Virus record (IMG/VR): IMGVR_UViG_3300035670_013246
Location: 1-51,845 of that record
Length of the DNA: 51,845 nt
From: a virus
Reading direction: 5' to 3' (one strand)
The notes under the pieces are model-generated. The model saw nothing but the letters and a program-made list of their open reading frames with translations. It ran no database searches and was not told the DNA's origin. Of the stretch, positions 19,906 to 28,224 are shown piece by piece. How positions within the stretch are numbered: position 1 is the first letter of the stretch; each line of letters starts with the position of its first letter. The translations under genes and the position numbers were made by a program.

Positions 19906-21191
19906 CCAACACCGCCGCTGTGAAAATCAGCGATGCAGAGATTCGCCGGCAGGCCGCCGGCCAGGTGCGTGACCTGCGCGCTCTGGGCAACCACGGCCTG
20001 TATTTTCGCTTTCACCGTTCCCGGGAGCGCGGGTCTTGGTACCTGATCCACAAGGGCAAGTGGAACCTGATCGGCTCATACCCTGAGCTGAGCGCTGCCA
20101 AGGTGGCCGCTGCGCTGCCTGATATCCGCCTGCGGCTGGAAGCGGGTGAGGGTTCCAACCTATCGAGCTGGGTGCTGACCGGCGAGTTGCTGGCTTGGTT
20201 CGCTGAGCGCATGTCCCGCGACCGCAACCTGTCGACCAAGCGCAAGAGCACGGCGGCGTCGGCTATCAAGCAGCACCTGGTGCCGCGGCTCGGCCAGATC
20301 CCGCTGGCCCAGATCGACAAGGCGCTGCTCGACCGCGAGCTGATGTGGCCGCTGCAAGAGTCGTTGTCGATCGACTACGTGCGCCTCGTGGTCCAATTGC
20401 TGGCCTTGGCGTTCCGGCAGGCTCGCAAGCTCGGCAAGATCAGCTCGAACCCCATGGCCGGCATCCGCTTTGGTGATTTCTCCAAGGCCAAGGTCAAGGT
20501 CAAGCCGTCGCGCCTGCGTGGTGTGCACCTCGACGACCTGATGGCCCGCATGAAGAGCACGCTGGCCAACCGGCCGCAGCATGGCGTGCTGGCCCTGATG
20601 ATGTTGTGCCACGGCACCCGACTGGGCGAAACCCGCCTGGCCCGCTGGAGCCACATCAGCCTGGCCGAGCGAGAGTGGTTTATTCCCGCCGAGCACACCA
20701 AGACCAGCGTGCAGCACCGTCTGCCACTGACCGACCAGGTGCGTTTCCTGCTGATGGCCTACCGCGAGATCCAGCGCAACGAAGGCTACGACGGCGAGTT
20801 TCTGTTCCCGGGGCGCCAGGGCAAGCCCATGAGCGAGGCCAAGGCATCCGCCGTGTTCACCGTTATGGGGCAGGGCGAGTGGACCAGCCACGACCTGCGC
20901 AAGCTGGCCCGCACCGGTTGGGCTGACCTGGGCGTCGACCACCTGGTGGGTGAGCTGCTGATCAACCATGCCATGGGCCACAACGTGAAGGTGTACATCC
21001 AGTCCGACGTCATGGCGCGCAAGCGTGAGGCGCTGGAGAAGTGGCACGCCCACCTTGATCAGAAGGGTTTCGCCTCGGTTCACGGCTTGACCGGTGATAG
21101 ATCAACGGATTCATGGATTCTCTGCAAGGCCGCAGAGCGAGCGGGGTTCGGCGGACTTCCGGTATCCACCATAAGCGAGGATTCAAAATGA
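19902..21191 (+). CDS. Second tyrosine recombinase, in the nin-like region (429 aa)
   Basis: The C-terminal domain has Arg240 in CHGTRLGETRLARW, Lys267 in HTKTSVQHRL, His330-x-x-Arg333 in SHDLRKLART, His356 in INHAMG and Tyr365 in VKVYIQSD, a complete catalytic set. The N-terminus (FRFHRSRERGSWYLIHKGKWNLIGSYPELSAAKV) is a P4-type DUF4102-like segment. It is part of the replication operon (four-base overlaps on both sides) and far from attL, so it is not the prophage integrase in the usual sense. Related genes occur in other Pseudomonas phages. It may resolve multimers or act on another DNA site. Confidence 0.88.
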   Translation: MTNTAAVKISDAEIRRQAAGQVRDLRALGNHGLYFRFHRSRERGSWYLIHKGKWNLIGSYPELSAAKVAAALPDIRLRLEAGEGSNLSSWVLTGELLAWFAERMSRDRNLSTKRKSTAASAIKQHLVPRLGQIPLAQIDKALLDRELMWPLQESLSIDYVRLVVQLLALAFRQARKLGKISSNPMAGIRFGDFSKAKVKVKPSRLRGVHLDDLMARMKSTLANRPQHGVLALMMLCHGTRLGETRLARWSHISLAEREWFIPAEHTKTSVQHRLPLTDQVRFLLMAYREIQRNEGYDGEFLFPGRQGKPMSEAKASAVFTVMGQGEWTSHDLRKLARTGWADLGVDHLVGELLINHAMGHNVKVYIQSDVMARKREALEKWHAHLDQKGFASVHGLTGDRSTDSWILCKAAERAGFGGLPVSTISEDSK

Positions 21192-21442
21192 GCAGCGGCA
21201 ACAGGATGCGCAATGACCTCCCGGCGCTGGTAGAGCAGGCAATCACTGGGCACCCAGGGTATGCAGAGTTTGCTGCCTGGTGCCAAAGCCAGCTGATTCA
21301 CCCTTACCAGATCTATTTCTTGGTTTGGCAGGCCTCCCGGGAGGCAGTGGTGGTGGAGCTGCCACTGGCCATGGATGGGCAGATGTGGGTATCCCAGGTA
21401 GTTGAGTCCATTACCGCCCAAGGACTGAAGGTAGCTAAGTGA
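21188..21442 (+). CDS. Unknown nin-region protein, 84 aa
   Basis: The ATG overlaps the recombinase stop. The product (RNDLPALVEQAITGHPGYAEFAAWCQSQLIHPYQIYFLVWQASREAVVVELPLAMDGQMW) is compact and mostly helical. No family recognised. Operon position suggests early lytic expression. Confidence 0.65.
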   Translation: MSSGNRMRNDLPALVEQAITGHPGYAEFAAWCQSQLIHPYQIYFLVWQASREAVVVELPLAMDGQMWVSQVVESITAQGLKVAK

Positions 21443-21756
21443 TGAAGAACCACGGCCCAGCCTTCAAAAAGGCCGTGATCGAGCTGGACAAGTGCCCTTT
21501 GTGCCGTGGGAGAGCGGTCACCAAGGGTGTGTTCTACGAACTGCCATGCGACCACTGCAACGCCTCGGGCTTTGTGGCGGCTGCAACAGGCGAGGGTCTG
21601 GCGCTGGATGAGCTGGTGACCCAGCTGAGCATGGCCCTGCGGGCCGCGCATCGGCAGATCGAGCAATTGAAGAACCCTCAGGCATCCGGGCCTGAGGCTA
21701 CATATCAGGGAAGCAACCGGCGCGGCGCCGGCGGCACCAACTACACCGGCGATTGA
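21439..21756 (+). CDS. Zinc-ribbon protein, 105 aa
   Basis: Residues ~19-43 contain CPLCRGRAVTKGVFYELPCDHCNASG, two C-x2-C pairs forming a DnaJ-like zinc ribbon. A helix follows (LDELVTQLSMALRAAHRQIEQLKN) and then a Gly-rich tail. It sits directly before the Q-like gene, where lambdoid phages often keep small zinc proteins. GTG at 21439 or ATG at 21442 may be used. Confidence 0.75.
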   Translation: MMKNHGPAFKKAVIELDKCPLCRGRAVTKGVFYELPCDHCNASGFVAAATGEGLALDELVTQLSMALRAAHRQIEQLKNPQASGPEATYQGSNRRGAGGTNYTGD

Positions 21757-21767
21757 GGGGGAAGGAC

Positions 21768-22109
21768 ATGAGCAACGTAGAAAAGTCGGCTGAATACCTG
21801 CTGGAGCACTGGGGTCGCTGGGTTGTACTGGGCTCCGGCGTTTCGTGCTGCGCATCGCGGGAGAACACCATCCTCGATCCAATGATCACGGATGACGATG
21901 CCTTGTTCATTGACCGTCTGGTAGGCCGGCTCAGTAAGCGTTACCCAGAGTGCGGCCAGGTCATCATCAAGTACTACACCTCCCGCGACACCTCGCTCAG
22001 GGATGTTGGCAAGAAGCTTGGCTTTGGTGAGGAGAAGACCCGCCAGCTGTGGAAGGCAGGTGTGGCCTGGATCGATGGTGCGATCGATATTCGTCGTGAA
22101 GCCGCTTGA
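21768..22109 (+). CDS. Q-like late antiterminator, 113 aa
   Basis: The protein matches the phage antitermination Q family in layout: YLLEHWGRWVV at the start, DDALFIDRLVGRLSKRYPECGQVIIKYYTSRDTSLRDVGKKLGFGEEKTRQLWKAGVAWIDGAI at the end, with a sigma-like HTH in the last part. Q proteins bind near the late promoter and let RNA polymerase ignore terminators. GGGGGAAGGA precedes the ATG. The late promoter -35 box overlaps its 3' end, exactly as context requires. Confidence 0.85.
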   Translation: MSNVEKSAEYLLEHWGRWVVLGSGVSCCASRENTILDPMITDDDALFIDRLVGRLSKRYPECGQVIIKYYTSRDTSLRDVGKKLGFGEEKTRQLWKAGVAWIDGAIDIRREAA

Positions 22110-22134
22110 CAGCCCCGGTCCTCACCCGTATCTT
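22106..22134 (+). promoter_or_regulatory. Late promoter (pR'-like)
   Basis: TTGACA (22106-22111) is a perfect -35 box and TATCTT (22129-22134) follows after exactly 17 bases. It overlaps the end of the Q-like gene and precedes a terminator 60 bases downstream, reproducing the pR'-tR' geometry of lambdoid phages. Confidence 0.78.
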
Positions 22135-22194
22135 TCGTGGTACTTTGCGGTAGGTGCGCGAGAGCAAACTCGTCATCCCCAGCAGCCTCCTTAG

Positions 22195-22220
22195 AGCCTC
22201 GGCATTCGCCGGGGCTTTTT
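22195..22220 (+). terminator. Early terminator of the late transcript (tR'-like)
   Basis: AGCCTCGGC (22195-22203), loop ATTC, GCCGGGGCT (22208-22216) gives a 9-bp stem with one wobble, followed by TTTT and a second T4. Without antitermination the late promoter would yield a short RNA of about 80 bases. Confidence 0.75.
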
Positions 22221-22307
22221 CGTTTTCGGCTCCACCACACCCATCGCCCCGAGCTGGGAGTGCTGTTGGGGCCAAATCTATTCGCTCCCCAAAAGGGAGG
22301 AACCGAG

Positions 22308-22631
22308 ATGCCAAACATGCCCGAGAAGGATCCTGGCCTGTGGGCCGCTGTGCTCACCTGGGTGCTGGCCCATCAGCCCCAGCTGTATGCCGCTGGCTTG
22401 TCGGTCGCGATCGCCGTCCTTCGGGTGGTGTATGGCGGCGGCACCCGCCGGCAGATGTTCTTGGAGGGCGCCTTGTGCGGCCTAATCACCTTGGCCCTGG
22501 TGCCGCTGCTCGAATGGATGGGCCTGCCACAGGGCATGGCCACCTTCGCCGGTGGCATGGTTGGTTTCATGGGAGTGGAAAAGCTTCGCGGCTACTCCGA
22601 TCTGTTCCTGTCTCGCAAGGCGCAGGGGTAA
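22308..22631 (+). CDS. Holin, lambda-S-like family (107 aa)
   Basis: Three hydrophobic stretches are visible: QLYAAGLSVAIAVLRVVYGG, LEGALCGLITLALVPLLEWMG and MATFAGGMVGFMGVEKL. The VYGGGTRRQMFLEGALCG and GVEKLR motifs are typical of the lambda-family phage holins. Holins form inner-membrane lesions that let the endolysin reach the cell wall. GGGAGGAACC precedes the ATG at 22308. It is separated from the endolysin and spanins by 27 kb, with the whole structural module in between. Confidence 0.85.
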   Translation: MPNMPEKDPGLWAAVLTWVLAHQPQLYAAGLSVAIAVLRVVYGGGTRRQMFLEGALCGLITLALVPLLEWMGLPQGMATFAGGMVGFMGVEKLRGYSDLFLSRKAQG

Positions 22632-22634
22632 ACG

Positions 22635-22865
22635 ATGAACCGAGACCAGATTGCGACAGCGAACAGCCTGTTCTTCAAGCGCGACCAGGTGCAGCGACGG
22701 TTGGATACGTTGCTGAGCGGTTCCGGTGTTGCACTTGCGATTACTGGTGACTACCAGACGCCAGAGGTTCTGGCGACGATTATAACGCCGCTGGCAGATC
22801 ACTTCAGGAGCGAGCTGACCGCCATAGACGATCAGCTCAAGCTGATGGGGTGGAGCGGCGAGTAA
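22635..22865 (+). CDS. Unknown late protein, 76 aa
   Basis: Directly downstream of the holin. The product (FFKRDQVQRRLDTLLSGSGVALAITGDYQTPEVLATIITPLADHFRSELTAIDDQLKLMGW) is a helix-beta-helix small protein without membrane segments. Its position could suit a lysis-timing role, but no family is recognised. Confidence 0.65.
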   Translation: MNRDQIATANSLFFKRDQVQRRLDTLLSGSGVALAITGDYQTPEVLATIITPLADHFRSELTAIDDQLKLMGWSGE

Positions 22866-22920
22866 GCGGCCGGCCTTCTGAGTCGCGCCACGACTTGGTG
22901 AAGCGCCATTTCGTGGCGGT

Positions 22921-23157
22921 TCAGTCTGTGCGCAGCAAAGGGAATAACTCCTCTGGGTTTCGTGATTCGGCATTCATCTTGTTGCACGTCTCTGCGGCTT
23001 CAGATCTGGTTTTAAAGCTGAACTTCCGTCTTTCCTTCTCCTGATTGTCATAGATATCAAAGCCGCCCGAAATGGTGGCGGCATAGAACCGGTTACCAAT
23101 TTGGAAGGACTCGCCTTCGATTGGCACAGCCGGAACGATAACGAATCTTGGTTGCAT
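22921..23157 (-). CDS. Unknown 78-aa protein, inverted in the late region
   Basis: GGAGGC is a good ribosome site nine bases before the ATG. The product (VPAVPIEGESFQIGNRFYAATISGGFDIYDNQEKERRKFSFKTRSEAAETCNKMN) reads as a small beta sheet followed by a helix. It opposes the late operon, a typical moron arrangement that allows expression from the lysogen. Similar short Pseudomonas prophage proteins exist, with no function known to me. Confidence 0.62.
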   Translation of the reverse strand: MQPRFVIVPAVPIEGESFQIGNRFYAATISGGFDIYDNQEKERRKFSFKTRSEAAETCNKMNAESRNPEELFPLLRTD

Positions 23158-23237
23158 GTTCGAGCCTCCCCAGGCAGATACCTAAGTATTAGATGCAATC
23201 ATGAATGATCGCAGTCTGACTCATATAAGGTCGACGA

Positions 23238-23579
23238 ATGGCAGGACGGCTCAAGACCCTCGATTCTCGAATCAAAGAGAGTATCGGTACACGAATCAAA
23301 GTTGTATCGCCGGGGAGTTGGCGAAGTGGCATGACCAGCTCCCAGCGTGGCTACGACTACAAGTGGCAGAAGGCCAGAGAGCAATACTTGCGCGACAACC
23401 CGCTATGCGTCTACTGCGAGCGGAGTGGCCGCACAACAGCGGCAAGTGTTGTCGACCACATCGTTGCTCACCGTGGAGACATGATTCTCTTCTGGGATCA
23501 GGCCAATTGGCAGAGCCTCTGCAAGCCCTGCCACGACTCGGTCAAGCAGGCCGAGGAGGCTGCCGGCCTAGGTGGCTGA
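23238..23579 (+). CDS. HNH endonuclease next to terminase (113 aa)
   Basis: The HNH signature is PLCVYCERSGRTTAASVVDHIVAHRGD...WDQANWQSLCKPCHDSVK: two zinc-binding C-x2-C pairs, the DHI catalytic His and a final N/H. In HK97-type phages this gene lies directly upstream of the terminase genes and works with the large subunit in cutting DNA during packaging. The length fits that group. Confidence 0.88.
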   Translation: MAGRLKTLDSRIKESIGTRIKVVSPGSWRSGMTSSQRGYDYKWQKAREQYLRDNPLCVYCERSGRTTAASVVDHIVAHRGDMILFWDQANWQSLCKPCHDSVKQAEEAAGLGG

Positions 23580-23639
23580 GGCGTCAGCAGATCGTCGCGA
23601 GGCGGCCGGGCGAACTCATGAAGCACGTCAGTGACATGC

Positions 23640-23700
23640 TTCGAAAGGGGAAGGGGGGGAAAAAGCTAGGGGTTCTCATCTAGCTAGACCGCCTCCGACC
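23640..23700. other. Candidate cos (packaging) region
   Basis: The 160-base gap between the HNH and small-terminase genes contains a G-rich tract (23646-23659), five A residues, a 6-bp inverted repeat AGCTAG/CTAGCT (23664-23685) and GACCGCCTCC. In HK97-type cos phages the cohesive end lies in this position. The exact nick sites cannot be read from the sequence. Confidence 0.4.
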
Positions 23701-23739
23701 CCACGTACACATTTTTTCCCGTTTCAGGAAAAGTTAACC

Positions 23740-24216
23740 ATGGCTTTAACCGACAAGAAGCGGCGGTTTGTTGACGCTTTGCTGTCGGGTGCCACAAATC
23801 GCGAGGCGGCGATCGCTGCCGGATATTCGGAGAAAACCGCGTCGCAAGCGGGCTCCAAGCTTGCGAAGGACCCCGATGTCCTTGCTGAAGTCGGACGCCG
23901 GTTGAAGCAAAAGCAGGCTTCCAGCACCGAGGTTAAACCGTCTCGAAAAGTTAAAGCCGAACAACCTCAGGAGCAGCACGCCGATGAGCTGTCGTTAACC
24001 GAGACCGACGACCCGCGAGCCTTCCTCACTGAACTGATGAACGCAGAAGGCGCCGACATGCGCATGCGGCTGGAAGCGGCCAAGACGTTAATGCCTTATG
24101 TGCACGGCAAGGTCGCCGACCAGGGCAAGAAAGAGCAGAAGGCCGAGGCCGCCAAGCAGGTCGGTAAAGGCAAGTACTCCCAGGGCAAGCCGCCTCTCTC
24201 CGTAGTGAAGAACTGA
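23740..24216 (+). CDS. terS: Terminase small subunit (158 aa)
   Basis: The N-terminal domain (LTDKKRRFVDALLSGATNREAAIAAGYSEKTASQAGSKLAKDPDVLAEVGRRL) is the Terminase_2-type helix-turn-helix that recognises the packaging site. A charged linker and a C-terminal oligomerisation/binding segment (DPRAFLTELMNAEGADMRMRLEAAKTLMPYVHGK) follow. It lies immediately before the large subunit (3-base gap). Confidence 0.88.
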   Translation: MALTDKKRRFVDALLSGATNREAAIAAGYSEKTASQAGSKLAKDPDVLAEVGRRLKQKQASSTEVKPSRKVKAEQPQEQHADELSLTETDDPRAFLTELMNAEGADMRMRLEAAKTLMPYVHGKVADQGKKEQKAEAAKQVGKGKYSQGKPPLSVVKN

Positions 24217-24219
24217 CCT

Positions 24220-25899
24220 ATGCAATGGACAACCGCCTGCCCGGATTGGTGGAGGTGCCTGGCTGCGAGCGAATCAATCATCCCCGAGCCGCTGTTTCCA
24301 GACGAAGCTGAAGCCGGCCTCGACGTGTTCAAGGGGCTGAAGATCGTCGATGCCCCGGGCAGCCCCACCATTGAGGCTGCCTGCGCACCCTGGGTCTTGG
24401 CATTCGCCGGGGCCATCTTCGGCAGCTACAACAGCGAGACTGGCGAGCGTCTGATCCGCGAAGTGATGCTCTGCATCCCGAAGAAAAACAGTAAATCTAC
24501 GATCGCTGCAGGGATCATGCTGACCGCACTGATCCGCAACTGGCGTCTTTCGGCTGAGTTCATCATCCTGGCGCCGACCAAGGAGATTGCCGACAACTCG
24601 TTCATCCCGGCCAAAGACATGGTCAACAATGACGACGAGCTGAAAGCGTTGCTGCATGTTCAGCCGCACCTGCGGTTGATCACCCATCGCGAGACCGGTG
24701 CCACCTTGAAGGTGGTGGCTGCGGATAGCGATGTGGTGGGCGGCAAGAAAGCCGTCGGTGTCCTCATCGACGAAGCTTGGCTATTCGGCAAAAACCCGAA
24801 AGCCGCTGACATGATCCGTGAGGCGACTGGCGGTCTGCTGTCGCGACCCGAAGGCTTCATCATCTGGCTCACGACCCAGTCGAATGAGCCGCCGGCGGGT
24901 GTGTTCCGCTCCAAGCTCAACTATGCACGCGGCGTGCGTGATGGCCGGATCGACGACAACCGCTTCCTGCCGATCATCTATGAGTTCTCTCAAGAGATGA
25001 TCAAGAGCGGCGAGGCGCGGAAGCCTGAGAACTTCCACCTGGTCAATCCGAACATCGACTACTCCGTCGACCGCCCCACCCTAGAACGCCTGTTCATGCA
25101 GGCTGAACTGGATGGCGAGGCTGAGCTTCGCGGATTTTTAGCCAAGCATCTCAATATTGAGATCGGCCTCGCGCTGATGTCAGACGCATGGGTCGGCGCG
25201 GAGTTTTGGGAGGCTCAAGCTGCTACGTGGCTGAACCTTGATGAAATCCTCACCCGGTGCGAAGTGGTCGATGTTGGTGGTGATGGAGGCGGCCTTGATG
25301 ACCTGCTCGGGCTGGCAGTGATCGGGCGGGAGGCGGGTACCCGCAGGTGGTTCCACTGGGCTCACGCTTGGGCACATCCTTCTGTTCTTGAACGGCGCAA
25401 ATCTGAGGCTCCGCGACTCAGAGACCTGGAGAAAGCAGGCGACCTCACCATCGTCGAGCGTATTGGTGAAGACGTAGCGCAATTCGCGGCTATCGTCGCC
25501 CGGGTCAATGCCACCGGTCTTCTGGATAAGGTGGGGCTCGACCCTGCAGGGATTGGCTCTGTTCTTGATGCCTTGGCGGATGCTGAGGTCGAGGAAGACA
25601 AGATCGTCGGCATCTCCCAGGGCTGGAAGCTCACCGGCGCAATCAAGACGACAGAGCGCAAGCTTGCCGAAGGCACGCTGCTGCACTGCGGCCAACCGCT
25701 AATGGCCTGGTCCTGCGGTAACGCCAAAGGGGTGCCATCGGCCAACGCGTTCTTGATCACTAAGCAGGCTTCGGGCACAGCAAAGATCGACCCGCTGATG
25801 GCTACTTTCAACGCCGTTTCTCTGATCAGCCTCAACCCTGAAGGCCGTGGAGGAATGGACAACTTCATGGCTGGCATTCGGGACCCACTGATCGCATGA
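24220..25899 (+). CDS. terL: Terminase large subunit (559 aa)
   Basis: This packaging motor belongs to the Terminase_1/HK97 group. The ATPase domain has Walker A CIPKKNSKST (85-94), Walker B VLIDEAWL (181-188) and the coupling segment IIWLTTQSNEP. The C-terminal nuclease domain carries acidic residues VVDVGGDGGGLDDLLG and LDPAGIGSVLDAL. Length is normal. It couples ATP hydrolysis to DNA translocation into the prohead and cuts the concatemer. Confidence 0.93.
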   Translation: MQWTTACPDWWRCLAASESIIPEPLFPDEAEAGLDVFKGLKIVDAPGSPTIEAACAPWVLAFAGAIFGSYNSETGERLIREVMLCIPKKNSKSTIAAGIMLTALIRNWRLSAEFIILAPTKEIADNSFIPAKDMVNNDDELKALLHVQPHLRLITHRETGATLKVVAADSDVVGGKKAVGVLIDEAWLFGKNPKAADMIREATGGLLSRPEGFIIWLTTQSNEPPAGVFRSKLNYARGVRDGRIDDNRFLPIIYEFSQEMIKSGEARKPENFHLVNPNIDYSVDRPTLERLFMQAELDGEAELRGFLAKHLNIEIGLALMSDAWVGAEFWEAQAATWLNLDEILTRCEVVDVGGDGGGLDDLLGLAVIGREAGTRRWFHWAHAWAHPSVLERRKSEAPRLRDLEKAGDLTIVERIGEDVAQFAAIVARVNATGLLDKVGLDPAGIGSVLDALADAEVEEDKIVGISQGWKLTGAIKTTERKLAEGTLLHCGQPLMAWSCGNAKGVPSANAFLITKQASGTAKIDPLMATFNAVSLISLNPEGRGGMDNFMAGIRDPLIA

Positions 25900-26057
25900 A
25901 CGCATTTCATATTTTCATCGCCTGCGCAGTGGTCGCTTTCTGCTTGGCGTGCAGCGGGGTCTGGATGCTGGCTGGTACCGGCTGGGCTTTGCTGGCCGGA
26001 TCGCTGAGCTTCTTCTGCATCGCTGGCTTCATCCGCAGAGGGCTTGTCAGTGATTAA
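25896..26057 (+). CDS. Small two-span membrane protein between terL and portal (53 aa)
   Basis: The ATG overlaps the terL stop (ATGA), and the stop overlaps the portal start region. The peptide has two hydrophobic segments (HIFIACAVVAFCLACSGVWML and GWALLAGSLSFFCIAGFI) and a short basic end. Overlap at both ends supports translation. The function is unknown; a membrane protein in the packaging module is unexpected and it may be an exclusion or lysis-related moron. Confidence 0.6.
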   Translation: MNAFHIFIACAVVAFCLACSGVWMLAGTGWALLAGSLSFFCIAGFIRRGLVSD

Positions 26058-27348
26058 AACCCTATCCCAGGCATTGGGGGCTGCTGTTACCAAGCCTTCA
26101 GCCAGTATGAGTGAATGGCTGGGCAAGACCATCAAGCTGTCGGATGGAGGTTTCTGGAGTGCCTTCAACGGCGCCCAGTCCAGTAGTGGTAAGTCAGTCA
26201 GCGTCGATAAGGCCATGCGATTGTCCACAGTGTGGGCATGCGTTCGGATTATCTCGACTTCGGTAGCTGGCTTGCCGTTGAGCATCTACCGGCGGATGCC
26301 CGATGGTAGTCGAGAGAGCGCCCGTGATTTCCCGCTGTACGATGTTGTGCACAACAGCCCCAACGAAGACATGGCTGCCTTTCATTTCTGGCAGGCAGTC
26401 GTCGCCTCGATGCTGTTGTGGGGCAACGCCTACTGCGAGATCCATCGCTCTGCTGGGCGCGTCATCGCCTTGGACTTCCTGATGCCGTCGAGAGTCGATC
26501 TGGAGTTCGACGACGATGGACGGCTCAGGTATTTCTTCAAGCCCCGAAAGGGAGCCCGTCGAGAGATCCAGCGGCAGGACATGCTGCACATCCCAGCCTT
26601 TACCCTGGATGGCCGAGTCGGCCTTTCTGCTATTCGGTACGGTGCAGACGTGTTCGGTTCAGCGATGTCAGCAGACGATGCCGCCAACAGCACGTTCCGA
26701 AACGGCATGATGCCCACGGTCGCGTTTTCGGTCGACAAGACGCTCAACCCAGCCCAGCGCGTTGAGTTTCGTGAGTACGTGAAGACCATTTCCGGAGCGC
26801 TGAATGCCGGCAAGAGCCCTGTGCTCGAGCAAGGCGTGAAGCCGGAGATGATCGGCATCAACCCTGCCGATGCTCAGCTGCTCGAGTCGAGAGGCCACAG
26901 CATCGAAGAGATCTGCCGATGGTTCGGTGTTCCGCCCTGGATGGTGATGAAGACCGACAAGGGCAGCAACTGGGGCACAGGCTTGGAACAGCAGCAGATC
27001 GCGTTTCTCACCTACTGCATCATGTCCTTCACGGCGCCTATCGAGCAGTGCGTAAACAAGTGGTGCATGACGGCTGTCGACCGGATCAAGTTCTACGCAG
27101 AGTACTCACTTGAAGCGTTCCTGCGTGCGGACAGCGCTGGTCGCGCGGCCTATCTCAGCACGATGGGGCAGAACGGCTACATGACCCGAAACGAGGGCCG
27201 GCGGAAAGAAAACCTTCCGAGCATGCCGGGTGGCGATGTACTGACCGTGCAATCCAACCTGGTGCCACTTGACCAGCTGGGCAAGCAAAACGATAGCCAG
27301 GCCGCAAGGGCCGCATTGATGAACTGGCTCCAACAGCCGGAAAAGTAA
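26050..27348 (+). CDS. Portal protein, HK97 family (432 aa)
   Basis: The portal is the dodecameric gate at the capsid vertex for DNA entry and exit. Family features: KAMRLSTVWACVRIISTSVAGLPLSIYRR near the N-terminus, NAYCEI, MLHIPAFTLDGRVGLSAI and the C-terminal WFGVPPWMV...LEQQQIAFLTYCI. I prefer GTG at 26050; TTG at 26044 is an alternative. It lies directly upstream of the protease. Confidence 0.92.
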   Translation: MIKTLSQALGAAVTKPSASMSEWLGKTIKLSDGGFWSAFNGAQSSSGKSVSVDKAMRLSTVWACVRIISTSVAGLPLSIYRRMPDGSRESARDFPLYDVVHNSPNEDMAAFHFWQAVVASMLLWGNAYCEIHRSAGRVIALDFLMPSRVDLEFDDDGRLRYFFKPRKGARREIQRQDMLHIPAFTLDGRVGLSAIRYGADVFGSAMSADDAANSTFRNGMMPTVAFSVDKTLNPAQRVEFREYVKTISGALNAGKSPVLEQGVKPEMIGINPADAQLLESRGHSIEEICRWFGVPPWMVMKTDKGSNWGTGLEQQQIAFLTYCIMSFTAPIEQCVNKWCMTAVDRIKFYAEYSLEAFLRADSAGRAAYLSTMGQNGYMTRNEGRRKENLPSMPGGDVLTVQSNLVPLDQLGKQNDSQAARAALMNWLQQPEK

Positions 27349-27364
27349 ATCACGGGAGCAATCC

Positions 27365-28222
27365 ATGAAGCACAAGATCCAGTCTCGCGGCCTGCGCAGC
27401 GAGATGAGCCCGCGCGCGCTCGAAAAATGGAATCCCGCGATCCAGGCGGCCGTCGAGAACACCTCGGACACCATCACTGTTTACGGAGTGATCGGCGAAG
27501 ACTGGTATGGCGAAGGCGTCACACTGAAACGAATCGATGCCGCTCTGCGGGCCATCGGCGAGCGAGATGTCACCGTCTACATCAACTCGCCAGGCGGCGA
27601 CATGTTTGAAGGCATTGCTATCTACAACCGTCTGCAGGAGCACAGCCATCAGGTCACCACCAAGGTGCTCGGCATGGCGGCTAGCGCTGCTTCGATTGTC
27701 TTCCTGGCTGGCAAAAAGCGTGAGGTGGCCAGCAGCGCCTTCCTCATGATCCACAACTGCTGGACCTGGCTCGCCGGCAATCGCAACTACCTGCGCGATA
27801 TCGCTGACGACATGGAGGAGTTCGACGCCGCGATGGCAGACCTCTATGCCGAGACCAGTGGCCAGTCGACAGAAGACATGGCCGAGCTGATGGACGACGA
27901 AACCTACATCCGCGGCAAGCGTGCCGTGGAGCTTGGCCTGGCCACCGGGCTGTTGTCGGCCACTGAAGTAACCGAGCGCGAAACCGAAGACGCCGCGCAG
28001 GCCAATGCGCTCAAGGCCATGGATGTAGCGCTGGCCAAGGGTGGAATGCCTCGCTCCGAGCGCCGCGAACTATTCGCCAGTTTCAAGTCCGGTATGCCTC
28101 GCGCTACCGGCGGGGGTACGCACAACGCTGCCCCGCCCGATAAGCCCCGCGCTGTCGCGCCAGACCTCTCCGCCTCTCTGAGCGCGGCAACCAATCTCCT
28201 CAATTCTCTGAAAGGAAAGTGA
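27365..28222 (+). CDS. Prohead protease, ClpP-like (285 aa)
   Basis: The ClpP fold is plain: VTVYINSPGGDMFEGIAIYNRL, nucleophile Ser107 in GMAASAAS, His130 in LMIHNCW. The C-terminal part (after ~200) is a low-complexity tail that may act as scaffold. In this group the protease matures the prohead by clipping the capsid protein delta domain. ClpP-type proteases replace the S14-unrelated HK97 protease in D3-like phages. Confidence 0.9.
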   Translation: MKHKIQSRGLRSEMSPRALEKWNPAIQAAVENTSDTITVYGVIGEDWYGEGVTLKRIDAALRAIGERDVTVYINSPGGDMFEGIAIYNRLQEHSHQVTTKVLGMAASAASIVFLAGKKREVASSAFLMIHNCWTWLAGNRNYLRDIADDMEEFDAAMADLYAETSGQSTEDMAELMDDETYIRGKRAVELGLATGLLSATEVTERETEDAAQANALKAMDVALAKGGMPRSERRELFASFKSGMPRATGGGTHNAAPPDKPRAVAPDLSASLSAATNLLNSLKGK

Positions 28223-28224
28223 CC

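Noticed and set aside
20160-21083. Leftward 307-codon frame opposite the second recombinase
   Set aside because: Shadow of a gene with a full catalytic set; no coding features of its own.
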